From: Clostridia bacterium
GTDB lineage: Bacteria > Aerophobota > Aerophobia > Aerophobales > AE-B3A
Direction of reading: 5' to 3'
Length of the DNA stretch: 15,602 nucleotides
Assembly: GCA_030610745.1 (NCBI GenBank)
Contig: JAUWRC010000018.1
Coordinates: 1-15,602, forward strand
Program-made: the position numbers and the translations under genes
Shown here: one piece after another, positions 6,512-14,696 of the stretch
Position numbering within the stretch: position 1 is the stretch's first letter
Layout: each line of letters starts with the position of its first letter
Notes under the pieces: model-generated
The model's database searches: none
Told to the model about the DNA's origin: nothing
The model's input: only the letters and a program-made list of their open reading frames with translations

Positions 6512-8259
6512 TGAGTACATCGCACCGTTTATTAGGTTATTTTAAGCCTTATCGGATTCTTTTAATATTCACTGTAGTCTGTACCGTATTTACCACTTTG
6601 GCTACTCTGGCCATCCCCTGGCTTATTGGAAAGAATTTGATTGATTCGGTTATTCTGGGAGAAAAAAGCATTAAGTTATTAACTATGATTGCTCTGGGGA
6701 TAGTGGCATTGGTTGCCTTTAAGGGTCTATTTTCTTACGGACAGAATTATTTAATGTCTCTTGTGGGTTATAAGGTAATTACCGATGTGCGCAATCAGGT
6801 TTATGAGCACTTACAGCGTCTTTCTTTAAATTTTTACAGAAAGAGACGTACAGGGGAAATTATATCTCGGGTCGTACATGATGTAGATCAGCTTCAAAAT
6901 GCCATAATCAATACTGCCGTTGTTTTTGTTACCAACTCTCTTATGTTAATAGGTGTTCTTGGTTTAATTCTCTATATTCATTGGCGCCTATCTCTTTTTA
7001 CTTTAGCTATCGTTCCCATTCTTGCTTTCACAGCTAACAAATTTGGTAAGTGGATAAGGGGATTTAGCAGCTCGATTCAGATTAAAATAGCCAATATTTC
7101 TTCAATTCTGCAGGAAACGATAGGGGGGATTGAAGTAATAAAATCCTTTGGCAGGGAAAAACGGGAGATTAAAAGATTTAAAGATGAGACCATGAGAACC
7201 CTTCGATTGTCAGTTAAGAGAACTCGTCTCATCGCTGCTCTTGCACCCCTTATGGAAATGTTAACCCTTATAGGACTGAGCGGTATCCTCTGGTATGGAG
7301 GTAGAGAAGTAATAAGAGGAGTGTTAACTACCGGAGAATTGATTACTTTTTTAGGGTATATTGCTCTGGCAATTTATCCTTTAACTCAAATAAGTCAAGC
7401 TTTTGGTATTTACCAGCAGGGATTGGCTTCTGCGGAGAGAATTTTTGAAGTCCTGGAGGTTCAACCTGAGATAAAAGAAGTACCTGGAGCAGTAGGGGTT
7501 CCCCGAGTAAAAGGCTATATAGAGTTTAAAGATGTTTACTTTGGTTATAGCGAGAAAAAATTAGTTTTAGAAGAGATTAATTTAGAAGTGAGACCCGGTG
7601 AAAGGATAGCTCTGGTGGGGCCAAGTGGTGCTGGCAAAACCAGTTTAGTTAGTCTTATTCCCCGCTTTTACGAGCCTTTATCAGGGACTATTACTATAGA
7701 TGGATATGATATTAAAAAAGTAAAATTAGCCAGCCTTAGAAAACAAATAGGTATCGTAAGCCAGCAGGCTATTCTTTTTAACGGAAGTATCAGAGATAAT
7801 ATTGCCTATGGTAGAATGGAAGCTTCTGATGAGGAAATTATTCAGACGGCCAAAAAAGCCAATGCTCATGACTTTATTATGAAGCAGCCAGATGGATATG
7901 AGACCGAGGTGGGTGAGCGGGGGCTGAAACTCTCAGGAGGAGAAAGACAGCGTATTGCCATTGCCAGAGCCATTTTGAAGGATCCTCCTATACTCATCTT
8001 CGATGAGGCTACTTCTGCTGTGGATGCCCAGGCCGAGTCACTGATACAACAGGCCCTGGAATGGTTAATGCAGGATAGAAGTACTATCACTATTGCCCAT
8101 CGACTATCCACCATTCAGAATGCAGATGAGATTGTGGTACTTAATAAAAGAAAAATCGAAGAAGTTGGTACTCACCAGGAGCTTCTAGCTAGAGGTGGGG
8201 TGTATGCCAAGCTATATAAAAGTCAGTTTAAATTAGAAGATATCTCCTTCAATAGCTAA
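6511..8259 (+). CDS. msbA: MsbA-like lipid A export ABC transporter (fused TMD-NBD)
   Basis: This is a 582-residue half-transporter that works as a homodimer. The N-terminal ~310 residues form a six-helix exporter domain. The C-terminal domain is an ATPase with Walker A GPSGAGKT (370-377), Q-loop region VSQQAILFNGSIRDNIAYG, signature LSGGERQ (474-480), Walker B ILIFDEA with catalytic Glu499, and H-loop His530. In a lipid A cluster its likely job is flipping lipid A-core from the inner to the outer leaflet of the inner membrane. Other lipid or peptide exporters share this architecture, so the symbol rests partly on context. ATG 6511 was preferred over TTG 6508: AAGGAG at 6496-6501 is nine bases away, and the ATG overlaps the upstream TGA by one base. 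Confidence 0.8.
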   Translation: MSTSHRLLGYFKPYRILLIFTVVCTVFTTLATLAIPWLIGKNLIDSVILGEKSIKLLTMIALGIVALVAFKGLFSYGQNYLMSLVGYKVITDVRNQVYEHLQRLSLNFYRKRRTGEIISRVVHDVDQLQNAIINTAVVFVTNSLMLIGVLGLILYIHWRLSLFTLAIVPILAFTANKFGKWIRGFSSSIQIKIANISSILQETIGGIEVIKSFGREKREIKRFKDETMRTLRLSVKRTRLIAALAPLMEMLTLIGLSGILWYGGREVIRGVLTTGELITFLGYIALAIYPLTQISQAFGIYQQGLASAERIFEVLEVQPEIKEVPGAVGVPRVKGYIEFKDVYFGYSEKKLVLEEINLEVRPGERIALVGPSGAGKTSLVSLIPRFYEPLSGTITIDGYDIKKVKLASLRKQIGIVSQQAILFNGSIRDNIAYGRMEASDEEIIQTAKKANAHDFIMKQPDGYETEVGERGLKLSGGERQRIAIARAILKDPPILIFDEATSAVDAQAESLIQQALEWLMQDRSTITIAHRLSTIQNADEIVVLNKRKIEEVGTHQELLARGGVYAKLYKSQFKLEDISFNS

Positions 8260-8298
8260 TTGGGAACGTAATTTTCCATTAATATCCAGGATTTAACT

Positions 8299-9198
8299 GT
8301 GGAAGCAAGCATAATAATTCCCACTTATAATCGAAAAAATATACTCAAAAGAGTTCTCAATACTTTATTTACTCAGACTTATCCACGAAATACCTACGAA
8401 ATCATAATTGTTGATGATGGTTCTACAGATGGGACAGAGAGAATGGTTAAAGGGCTAAGTGCTCCTTGTATCTTAAGATATTTCAGGCAGGATAAAAAAG
8501 GACCAGCAGCAGCCAGAAATTATGGGCTAAGACAAGCAAAGGGTGAGATTATCATCTTCATTGATAGCGACATTCTTGTCGATTCCCATTTTGTTGAAGA
8601 ACATTTGCGTTATCACCAAAAGTATGAACAAATAGTGGTGCGAGGTTTAGTAATAAATACACCAGAGATTGAAAATCTAGCTGAGAAAAAAATGAAGTTA
8701 ACCGATATCTCTACTGCTTTTTTTGCTACAGGGAATACATCGGTAAGGAAGGTCCATTTATCAAAAGTGGGTCCATTCGATGAGGATTTCACCGAGTACG
8801 GCTGGGAAGATTTAGAAATGGGTGAGAGGCTAAGGAAGCTGGGCCTAAAGGTGAAAACTAATAAAAAGGCTCTTGGATATCATTATCAAAAAGAACTTTA
8901 TTTGGCAGATTTACCAAAGATATGTGCCAAAGAGGAAGCACGGGGGCGTACAGCGGTCATTTTTTATAAGAAGCATTCTACCTTTAGTGTCAAATGTATG
9001 ACTCAGATTAGTTTTCCTTTTTTCTTTTTGGATCGTCTCTTAACGATAGGTAATTGGATAAATACAAATTGGGCACAAAAGCTACTTTTTTATCTCGAAA
9101 AACAGGAGCATTATTTGCTTCTTAACTTTTTTATGAAGATAATCTCACAACATTCCTATATGAATGGAATCAGAAAAGCTCTTAAGAAAAGGAAGTAA
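8299..9198 (+). CDS. Glycosyltransferase family 2
   Basis: This 299-residue inverting GT-A enzyme has N-terminal SIIIPTYNRKNIL, nucleotide-binding DDGSTDGT (Asp39/Asp40), KKGPAAARNYGLRQAKGEIIIFIDSD with the metal-binding DSD (Asp89-Asp91), and EYGWEDLEMGERL with Trp169-Glu170-Asp171, the usual catalytic-base region. No membrane anchor is evident, though residues ~233-255 are aromatic-rich and may touch the membrane. It probably adds one sugar to the LPS core or O-chain. The GTG start follows an AGGA at 8288-8291. The 39-base gap after msbA is the largest between 3078 and 10442, and holds no clear promoter or terminator. Confidence 0.87.
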   Translation: MEASIIIPTYNRKNILKRVLNTLFTQTYPRNTYEIIIVDDGSTDGTERMVKGLSAPCILRYFRQDKKGPAAARNYGLRQAKGEIIIFIDSDILVDSHFVEEHLRYHQKYEQIVVRGLVINTPEIENLAEKKMKLTDISTAFFATGNTSVRKVHLSKVGPFDEDFTEYGWEDLEMGERLRKLGLKVKTNKKALGYHYQKELYLADLPKICAKEEARGRTAVIFYKKHSTFSVKCMTQISFPFFFLDRLLTIGNWINTNWAQKLLFYLEKQEHYLLLNFFMKIISQHSYMNGIRKALKKRK

Positions 9199-9203
9199 TT
9201 CTC

Positions 9204-10442
9204 GTGTCCTTAACTCGCCCTAATAAAAAAAGAAGGGTTCTCTTTCTCTCTAATGGGCATGCGGAGGATCTTATTGCTGCCACTATTATAAAGAAGCTTC
9301 TTGGGCAGTGCCCTTATTTGAGCATTAGAGCCTTGCCTTTAGTAGGGGAAGGGAGGGCTTATGATAAAGTAGATATAAAGATTATTGGACCCCGAAAGCT
9401 CATGCCCAGCAGCGGTTTTGCAGGGTTTAGTCTCCTCTGGTTAGTCAAAGATATAGCTTCAGGTTGGTTAAGAATATTCAAGCGGCAGATAGATACTTTG
9501 AGAGCCGAGCGAACTATATCCAATGTCGTCGTCTGTGTGGGGGATGTTTTCCTGGTTCTGCTTTCCGCTTTATTTGTTAAAAAACCCATTATTTTTTTAC
9601 CTACAGCTAAGTCAAGCTATACCCGAAAATTTAAAGAGCACTATAGAATAGAAAAGTTGTTAATGAGGCGCCTTTGCAAGTTGGTTCTGCCGCGAGATAA
9701 ACTCACCACCTCCTCACTCAAGAATTTTGGTATAAAAGCTAGGTATATAGGAAATGTAATGATGGATTGTTTAGAGATGAGCGGTGAAAATTTTGGTATA
9801 AAGCCTGGTGAATACGTAGTAGGAATTCTTCCCGGGAGTAAAAAAGAGGCTTACCATAATCTGCCTGTTATTCTGGATGCAGTAACAGTCATTAATAAAA
9901 GATTTTTCTTCTCTAAATCTTCTCTTTCCAAAAAAGTAGATTTTCTCCTGGCCTTAGCTCCCTCTCTTAGTCTTGATAAGTTGAGTATGGCAGCATCTCA
10001 AGGGGATAGTTGGACATTGAAGGATAGCACGTCGGCAGAAAAGAAAAGGGGCATAATAGCTCACTTAATTTCTTCTGAAGGAAGTCAGATTAAAATAATT
10101 CAGGGAAAATTTGGTGATGTACTTTATTCTTCAGAGGTGATCATCGGTCTTTCGGGGATGGGGAATGAGCAAGCAGTTGGTTTAGGTAAACCAGTGGTGA
10201 GCTTCCCCGGTAAGGGTCCCCAGATAACCAGGAAATTTTTGCATATTCAAAGACTTCTTCTGGGGGGAGCTGTATCTATAGTGGAGACTAGAGGAGAAGC
10301 TGTAGCTAAAGAAGTTTATTCAGTTCTTATTCATCCTGAGAAAAAGAAGAAAGCATTGAAGGCGGGCAAAGAAAGGATGGGAGGCTTTGGCGCTGCTCTG
10401 CGGGCAGCAAAATTAATAAAAAAAGAGATAGAGAAAATATAG
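9204..10442 (+). CDS. Lipid-A-disaccharide synthase-related protein (TIGR03492-type, paralogue 2)
   Basis: This 412-residue protein matches the LpxB-related family known from cyanobacteria and Deinococcus-type genomes (TIGR03492), whose function is unproven. Features seen: LFLSNGHAEDLIAATI at 13-28, RALPLVGEGRAYDKVDIKIIGPRKLMPSSGFAG, VVCVGDVFLVLL, FLPTAKSSYTRK, GNVMMD, ILPGSKKEAYHN (PGSK 210-213), and SGMGNEQAVGLGKPVVSFPGKGPQ from ~317 in place of the LpxB SGTATLE segment. It is probably a GT-B glycosyltransferase. The GTG start has a strong AAAAGGAAG eight bases upstream and lies five bases after the GT2 stop, so it is co-transcribed. It is the last gene of the lipid A cluster. With lpxB and the gene at 3078, it makes three LpxB-like proteins in 10 kb. 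Confidence 0.83.
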   Translation: MSLTRPNKKRRVLFLSNGHAEDLIAATIIKKLLGQCPYLSIRALPLVGEGRAYDKVDIKIIGPRKLMPSSGFAGFSLLWLVKDIASGWLRIFKRQIDTLRAERTISNVVVCVGDVFLVLLSALFVKKPIIFLPTAKSSYTRKFKEHYRIEKLLMRRLCKLVLPRDKLTTSSLKNFGIKARYIGNVMMDCLEMSGENFGIKPGEYVVGILPGSKKEAYHNLPVILDAVTVINKRFFFSKSSLSKKVDFLLALAPSLSLDKLSMAASQGDSWTLKDSTSAEKKRGIIAHLISSEGSQIKIIQGKFGDVLYSSEVIIGLSGMGNEQAVGLGKPVVSFPGKGPQITRKFLHIQRLLLGGAVSIVETRGEAVAKEVYSVLIHPEKKKKALKAGKERMGGFGAALRAAKLIKKEIEKI

Positions 10443-10452
10443 AGGAAAAGAT

Positions 10453-10480
10453 TTGACCTTCAGAAAAAATTGCCTATAAT
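10453..10480 (+). promoter_or_regulatory. Sigma70-type promoter for the kinase-aldolase operon
   Basis: TTGACC (-35, 10453-10458; one mismatch to consensus) and TATAAT (-10, 10475-10480; perfect) are separated by 16 bases. Transcription would start near 10487, giving a leader of about 20 bases that includes the purine-rich ribosome site AGAGGGG (10494-10500). It lies in the 65-base gap after the lipid A cluster. Confidence 0.65.
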
Positions 10481-10507
10481 GATTTAAAATTTAAAGAGGG
10501 GAAAAAC

Positions 10508-11461
10508 TTGGATATGTTGGTAGTCTCCATGGGAGAACTGCTGGTAGAGATTATGAGGGAAAGGGTGGATGAGCCGCTCGGTGTAGCGGGAACTTTTGTT
10601 GGCCCTTTCCCTAGTGGAGCTCCGGCCATTTTTATTGATACTGTAGCCAGACTAGGCATCCCGTGTGGTTTTATTGGTAGTGTGGGAAAAGATGATTTTG
10701 GAAGATTAATTGTTAAGAGGTTAAAAGAAGACGGGGTTGATACTACTCATATTCAACTTCTTCCTGACTGTACGACAGGTGTGGCCTTTGTCGCTTACTC
10801 GGGTGATGGAACTCGTAAATTCATTTATCATATTTCTCGTGCTGCCTCAGGAAAAATTAGTGATGGCCAGTTTGACTCTAGCTATTTGTCAAAAGTAAAG
10901 TATCTTCATATAATGGGCTCAAGTCTTTCCGTAAATGAGGCCTGGCGCAAGGCTTGTTACAAAGCAGCCGAAATAGTAAAAGAGTCGGGAGGGAAAATTA
11001 GCTTTGATCCTAATCTTCGTCCGGAACTATTGGATATAGGAAAGATTAGAGAAATCTCAGAGCCTATTCTTTCTTCTTGTGAAATTGTTCTTCCCAGCGG
11101 AGAAGAAGCCAGGATGTTAACGGGAATAGAAGATGCAGATAGAGCCTCCCAAAGGCTACTTGAATATGGACCGTCTATAGTAGCTCTTAAACGGGGCAGG
11201 GAAGGCTCGTGGATCTATACAAAGAAAGATAAACTGAAAGCGCCTTCTTTCTCTGTAGAAGAGATAGACCCTACTGGAGCCGGTGACTGTTTTGATGCTG
11301 GTTTTATAGTGGGGATTCTCCAGGGATGGCCTTTGGAGAAGGTAGCTAGATTTGCTAATGCCGTGGGAGCTCTAGCGGTAACCAAGAAAGGTCCCATGGA
11401 AGGTGCTCCCTCGTTGAGGGAAGTAGAGGAAATGTTGAGAAAAAAAGGAGGAGAGAAGTAG
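10508..11461 (+). CDS. PfkB-family sugar kinase (probably ketohexose-phosphate kinase)
   Basis: This 317-residue ribokinase-fold enzyme shows N-terminal VSMGELLVEIMRE, the substrate-side GAPAIFIDTVARLG and FIGSVGKDDFG, a lid segment, KISFDPNLRPELL, and signature DPTGAGDCFDAGFIVGIL at 254-271 with catalytic Asp260 and the GAGD anion hole. Substrate is not fixed by sequence. The next gene, one base away, is a tagatose-bisphosphate-type aldolase, so phosphorylation of tagatose-6-phosphate or fructose-6-phosphate is the best inference. 2-keto-3-deoxygluconate or sulfofructose kinases are alternatives. TTG 10508 was chosen for its spacing to AGAGGGG; ATG 10514 is possible but leaves a 13-base spacer. 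It has its own promoter. Confidence 0.82.
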   Translation: MDMLVVSMGELLVEIMRERVDEPLGVAGTFVGPFPSGAPAIFIDTVARLGIPCGFIGSVGKDDFGRLIVKRLKEDGVDTTHIQLLPDCTTGVAFVAYSGDGTRKFIYHISRAASGKISDGQFDSSYLSKVKYLHIMGSSLSVNEAWRKACYKAAEIVKESGGKISFDPNLRPELLDIGKIREISEPILSSCEIVLPSGEEARMLTGIEDADRASQRLLEYGPSIVALKRGREGSWIYTKKDKLKAPSFSVEEIDPTGAGDCFDAGFIVGILQGWPLEKVARFANAVGALAVTKKGPMEGAPSLREVEEMLRKKGGEK

Positions 11462-12544
11462 ATGAAAAAAGTATGTATCTCTGCAGGCAAAATGCGTGGT
11501 TTAAAGATGTTAGCTGATGATACTGGTAGATTTCGGATGATGGCCATTGATCAAAGAGGTTCTCTAAAGCGAATGTTGGCTAAGGCACTTTCTAAAGAAG
11601 CTGATGAAGTAGGATATGAGGATTTAGCTGAATTTAAGAAAATTGTGGTTAAAACCCTAGCTCCATATTCTAGCGCTACTCTTATTGATCCTGTTTATGG
11701 CTATCCTAATGCTATAAAGTATTTTCCTAGAGAAGTAGGTCTTCTTCTCTGCGACGAAGAAACAGGAGGAGAAAAGGCAGGCAAAAGTGGTAAGGAAATA
11801 AAATCGAGTTTGATCTCAGGCTGGGGAGTAGATAAAATAAAGCAAGCCGGAGCAGATGGGGTGAAGCTTCTTATTTACTATAGAGGAGATGCTACTCCTG
11901 AGGTAGTAGAACATCAAAAGAATCTAATAAGAGAGGTAGGTATAGCCTGTCAGGAATATGATATTCCTTATGTTTTGGAGCTTGTGAACTATCCTTTCCT
12001 CCCTGATGAGACGAAAGAAAACGCTATCTTTGCCCGACGAAAACCCAAAATAGTTAAAGACTATGTAGAGGAATTTTCTAAGTCCGAATACGGAGTTGAC
12101 ATTCTCAAAGTGGAGTTTCCTGCTAATCTAAAATTTACTAAAGAGTATGCTCAGGGAGAATTCGATGGAGTGAAAAGAGAGTCTCTCTATGGTCTATCGG
12201 AAATCAAGGATCTTTGTCGGGAGGTAACAAGCCTTGCCGGTGTTCCCTGGGTTATATTGTCAGCAGGGGTAGAGATAGATGAATTTGTAGAAAACGTAAG
12301 AATAGCCACCGAGTCAGGTGCTTCTGGTTTTCTTGGAGGAAGGGCTATCTGGCAAGGCTGCGCTAAATACTATCCACATAAAGAAGCTATGGAGGAATGG
12401 CTAACTACTAGCGGAGTGAACAACTTCAAGCGTCTGCATCAAGTCTTTCAAAAAGCTACTCCCTATTTTGAGCACAAGAGGTTCGAAGGATATCCTAATC
12501 TCGATTTGGAGAAAAAAGGAGTAGAGTGGTATAAACAGTACTAA
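11462..12544 (+). CDS. lacD: Tagatose-1,6-bisphosphate aldolase-like class I aldolase (LacD family)
   Basis: This 360-residue TIM-barrel aldolase is of the LacD type, somewhat longer than streptococcal LacD (~326). Matching landmarks: MMAIDQRGSLKRML (LacD AFDQRGALKRL), ATLIDPVYGYP, VGLLLCDEETG, GADGVKLLIYY, DIPYVLELVNY, and GVDILKVEFPAN with Lys216 as the expected Schiff-base lysine. Also present are WVILSAGVEIDEFVENVRIATESGASGFLGGRAIW and the C-terminal EEWLTTSGVNNFKRL. It would cleave tagatose- or fructose-1,6-bisphosphate to dihydroxyacetone phosphate and glyceraldehyde-3-phosphate. The sulfosugar aldolase YihT belongs to the same broader family, so that substrate cannot be excluded. It follows the kinase directly (one operon) and is convergent with the V-ATPase genes. 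The symbol denotes family, not proven substrate. Confidence 0.83.
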   Translation: MKKVCISAGKMRGLKMLADDTGRFRMMAIDQRGSLKRMLAKALSKEADEVGYEDLAEFKKIVVKTLAPYSSATLIDPVYGYPNAIKYFPREVGLLLCDEETGGEKAGKSGKEIKSSLISGWGVDKIKQAGADGVKLLIYYRGDATPEVVEHQKNLIREVGIACQEYDIPYVLELVNYPFLPDETKENAIFARRKPKIVKDYVEEFSKSEYGVDILKVEFPANLKFTKEYAQGEFDGVKRESLYGLSEIKDLCREVTSLAGVPWVILSAGVEIDEFVENVRIATESGASGFLGGRAIWQGCAKYYPHKEAMEEWLTTSGVNNFKRLHQVFQKATPYFEHKRFEGYPNLDLEKKGVEWYKQY

Positions 12545-12566
12545 TGGTGAATGGTATTTCGTTTTC

Positions 12567-12585
12567 CTCTCCCCTGTGGGGAGAG
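12567..12585. terminator. Hairpin at the convergent junction
   Basis: CTCTCCCC / GGGGAGAG form a perfect 8-bp stem with a TGT loop between the aldolase and atpD stops. There is no T-tract on either side, so a Rho-independent terminator is doubtful. The right side continues ATTAAGGCGAGGGGG, which resembles widespread intergenic palindromes with CCTCTCCC/GGTGAGGG cores (recalled, not searched). Confidence 0.45.
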
Positions 12586-12602
12586 ATTAAGGCGAGGGGG
12601 TA

Positions 12603-12619
12603 CGAGCAACGAGCAACGA
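12603..12619 (-). repeat. GAGCAAC heptamer pair after atpD
   Basis: On the plus strand this reads GAGCAAC, GAGCAAC after a leading C and before GA. It is the exact reverse complement of the 17 bases at 268-284 in the panC tail. It begins a few bases beyond the atpD stop, so again it abuts a gene's 3' end. Confidence 0.7.
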
Positions 12620-12622
12620 TTT

Positions 12623-13240
12623 TTATCTTCCCATTATCTCCTTTATCTTTATCAGATTTATAATGTGAGCCCTTTCTCTTTCTTCTAGTTTCATGGTGAT
12701 ATACTTTACCGCTTCTTTTACGCGAGGAATAAAGATATATTCCAGAGCATTTACTCTTCTTCTGGTGCGTTCAATCTCCTTAGCTAATCTTCTTACCTCT
12801 TCTTCCTTACAGGCTAGATGAACCAAGGAAGGTAGAATATTTAAAAACGCTCTTAAAGCAAAGTCAAGCTTCCAGTTAGTACCGTAAAAACCATAACATA
12901 GAGGGTCTTTTTTAGTTACTAGCTTAAACTGAGGGGTATTAAGGCGACCTTCTCCAAGAACCTCTAAATCTATCTTCATTGGGGCCCACATAAGAGCTTC
13001 TTCTATTTCTCTTTTCCAGTTAAGCATAGTGGCTATTTGAAAATCAGCATAAATTTGCCTCAAGTTTGCCGCTACTTTTTTTTGCTCCTCTCGTACTTCT
13101 TTGACTAAAGGAAGAAATTGCTGGATTAACTCATCTCTTTTATCTTCTAGAAGGTCGTGAGCTCTCTGAGCCATAACCAGCCTTTGCTTCTGCTTTAAGA
13201 GCTCCATCCGTGTGGGATTAACTTGCAAAACTTGAGGCAT
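12623..13240 (-). CDS. atpD: V-type ATP synthase subunit D (central stalk)
   Basis: This 205-residue subunit D of the V/A-type rotary ATPase forms the central rotor shaft turned within the A3B3 ring. The N-terminus has the family signature VNPTRMELLKQKQRLVMAQRAHDLLEDKRDEL, beginning a long coiled coil. A second coiled coil follows near the C-terminus (KEEEVRRLAKEIERTRRRVNALEYIFIPRV), another hallmark of subunit D. Length is normal. It starts four bases after the subunit B stop, so it is the downstream gene of the A-B-D segment. The sequence after its stop is immediately heptamer repeat. Regulation is presumably shared with the rest of the ATPase operon, whose promoter lies outside the window. 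Confidence 0.93.
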   Translation of the reverse strand: MPQVLQVNPTRMELLKQKQRLVMAQRAHDLLEDKRDELIQQFLPLVKEVREEQKKVAANLRQIYADFQIATMLNWKREIEEALMWAPMKIDLEVLGEGRLNTPQFKLVTKKDPLCYGFYGTNWKLDFALRAFLNILPSLVHLACKEEEVRRLAKEIERTRRRVNALEYIFIPRVKEAVKYITMKLEERERAHIINLIKIKEIMGR

Positions 13241-13244
13241 TTCT

Positions 13245-14615
13245 TTATTTCCCGTATTTTTCTATAAACTCATCCCTTACTCTTTTCAGCTCTGGAGTGG
13301 GAATCATTTTAAGAAGTTTCCATCCAATACCTAGAGTCTCTTTAATTTGTCGGTCTTCTTTTTGTTTCTGGGAGACAAAATCTCGCTCAAACTCATTTGC
13401 AAAGTGAAGATATTTTTTATCCATATCACTGAGGGTGGCTTCACCCATAACTAAAGCTAACTCCCTGATTTCCATTCCCTGAGCATAGCAGGCGTAAAGC
13501 TGATTAGAGAGTTCGCGATGATCTTCTCGTGTTTTTTCTTCCCCTACCGCCTCATCCATCAAACGAGATAGAGAAGGAAGGACATTGATAGGGGGATAGA
13601 TTCCCTTTTGATGAAGGTCTCTTTGCAGTATTATCTGTCCTTCTGTAATATAACCGGTAAGATCGGGTATAGGATGGGTCTTGTCATCATCAGGCATGGT
13701 AAGGATGGGAATCAAGGTAATAGAGCCATTTTTTTCTTTGATTCTGCCAGCTCGCTCGTAGATACTAGCCAGGTCCGTGTAAAGATAGCCAGGGTATCCT
13801 CTTCTTCCAGGAACCTCTCGTCTAGCGGCAGAAAGTTCACGCAGTGCTTCTGCATAATTAGTCATATCGATTAAGATAACCAGGATATGCATTCCTTTTT
13901 CAAAAGCAAGATATTCGGCACAGGTTAAAGCCATTCTGGGTGTAGAAATTCTTTCGATTACCGGGTCATCAGCCAGATTGAGAAAAAGGGTGGTCTTCTC
14001 AATGGCACCACTAGTCTCAAAATCAGAGACAAAGAAATTTGCCTCTTCAAAGGTTATTCCCATAGCAGCGAAAACAATGCCAAATTCCTCTTCTTTCCCT
14101 AAAACTTTGGCTTGTCGGACAATTTGAGCTGCCAGTTGGATATGAGGCAGGCCTGCTCCAGAGAAAATAGGTAATTTCTGTCCTCTGGAGAGTGTGTTTA
14201 GCCCATCAATAACTGATATTCCTGTCTGAATAAATTCTATTGGATAAGCCCGCGACTCAGGGTTAATTGGTTTTCCCTGTATATCCAGTCTTTGTTCGGG
14301 GATTATTTTTGCCCCTCCATCGCGGGGTCTTCCCCATCCGTCGAATACTCTTCCCAGAACATCTTCAGAGACATCTAATTGAATTCCCTTGCCCAGGAAT
14401 TTTACCTGAGCTCCCTTTATTCCTAATTCACTGGCTCGTTCAAATAATTGCACCAGGGCTGCCTCGGAAGTTATCTCCAGAACCCTACCTCTTCTTCTTT
14501 CACCGTTAGCCAGTTCTATTTCTACCAGTTCCTCATAGGAGACATCCTCTACCTTATCTACCAGCATCAAGGGCCCGGTGAGCTCTTTTACTGTTGTATA
14601 TTCTTTAACTGCCAT
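13245..14615 (-). CDS. atpB: V-type ATP synthase subunit B (non-catalytic)
   Basis: This 456-residue subunit alternates with catalytic subunit A in the soluble head of the V/A-type ATPase. Landmarks: KELTGPLMLVDKVEDVSYEELVEIELANGE near the start, DVLGRVFDGWGRPRDGG, IEFIQTGISVIDGLNTLSRGQKLPIFSGAGLPHIQLAAQI (the degenerate P-loop lacking GKT, as expected for B), GITFEEANFF, LADDPVIERISTPRMALTCAEYLAFEKGMHILVILIDMTNYAEALRE, REVPGRRGYPGYLYTDLASIYERAG and DLTGYITEGQI. Length is normal for bacterial and archaeal B subunits. The ATG at 14613-14615 has AGAGAGA-type purines upstream. Subunit A lies upstream, separated by an unusually long 265-base repeat-containing gap. Confidence 0.96.
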   Translation of the reverse strand: MAVKEYTTVKELTGPLMLVDKVEDVSYEELVEIELANGERRRGRVLEITSEAALVQLFERASELGIKGAQVKFLGKGIQLDVSEDVLGRVFDGWGRPRDGGAKIIPEQRLDIQGKPINPESRAYPIEFIQTGISVIDGLNTLSRGQKLPIFSGAGLPHIQLAAQIVRQAKVLGKEEEFGIVFAAMGITFEEANFFVSDFETSGAIEKTTLFLNLADDPVIERISTPRMALTCAEYLAFEKGMHILVILIDMTNYAEALRELSAARREVPGRRGYPGYLYTDLASIYERAGRIKEKNGSITLIPILTMPDDDKTHPIPDLTGYITEGQIILQRDLHQKGIYPPINVLPSLSRLMDEAVGEEKTREDHRELSNQLYACYAQGMEIRELALVMGEATLSDMDKKYLHFANEFERDFVSQKQKEDRQIKETLGIGWKLLKMIPTPELKRVRDEFIEKYGK

Positions 14616-14633
14616 AATCTATCTCTCTTTTTT

Positions 14634-14661
14634 AGCGTATAGTTATCGTATTGCGTATCCT
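14634..14661 (-). repeat. Heptamer block upstream of atpB
   Basis: AGCGTAT, AGTTATC, GTATTGC and GTATCCT are in register on the plus strand, 19 bases before the atpB start codon. The GCGTATC core recurs at 14759-14765 inside the neighbouring palindromic element. Confidence 0.5.
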
Positions 14662-14696
14662 TCGCTGCCATTGCGAATAAAACAGAGTCTCCCATC

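Noticed and set aside
8260..8298. Promoter or terminator between msbA and the GT2 gene
   Set aside because: The short gap shows no -35/-10 pair with proper spacing and no stable hairpin.
9359..9589. Minus-strand open frames inside the glycosyltransferase genes, for example here
   Set aside because: They lie wholly inside well-supported genes, have no homology-like motifs, and are expected by chance in AT-rich coding DNA.
12567..12600. Canonical Rho-independent terminator
   Set aside because: The stem is strong but no run of T follows on either strand; listed only as a possible terminator.
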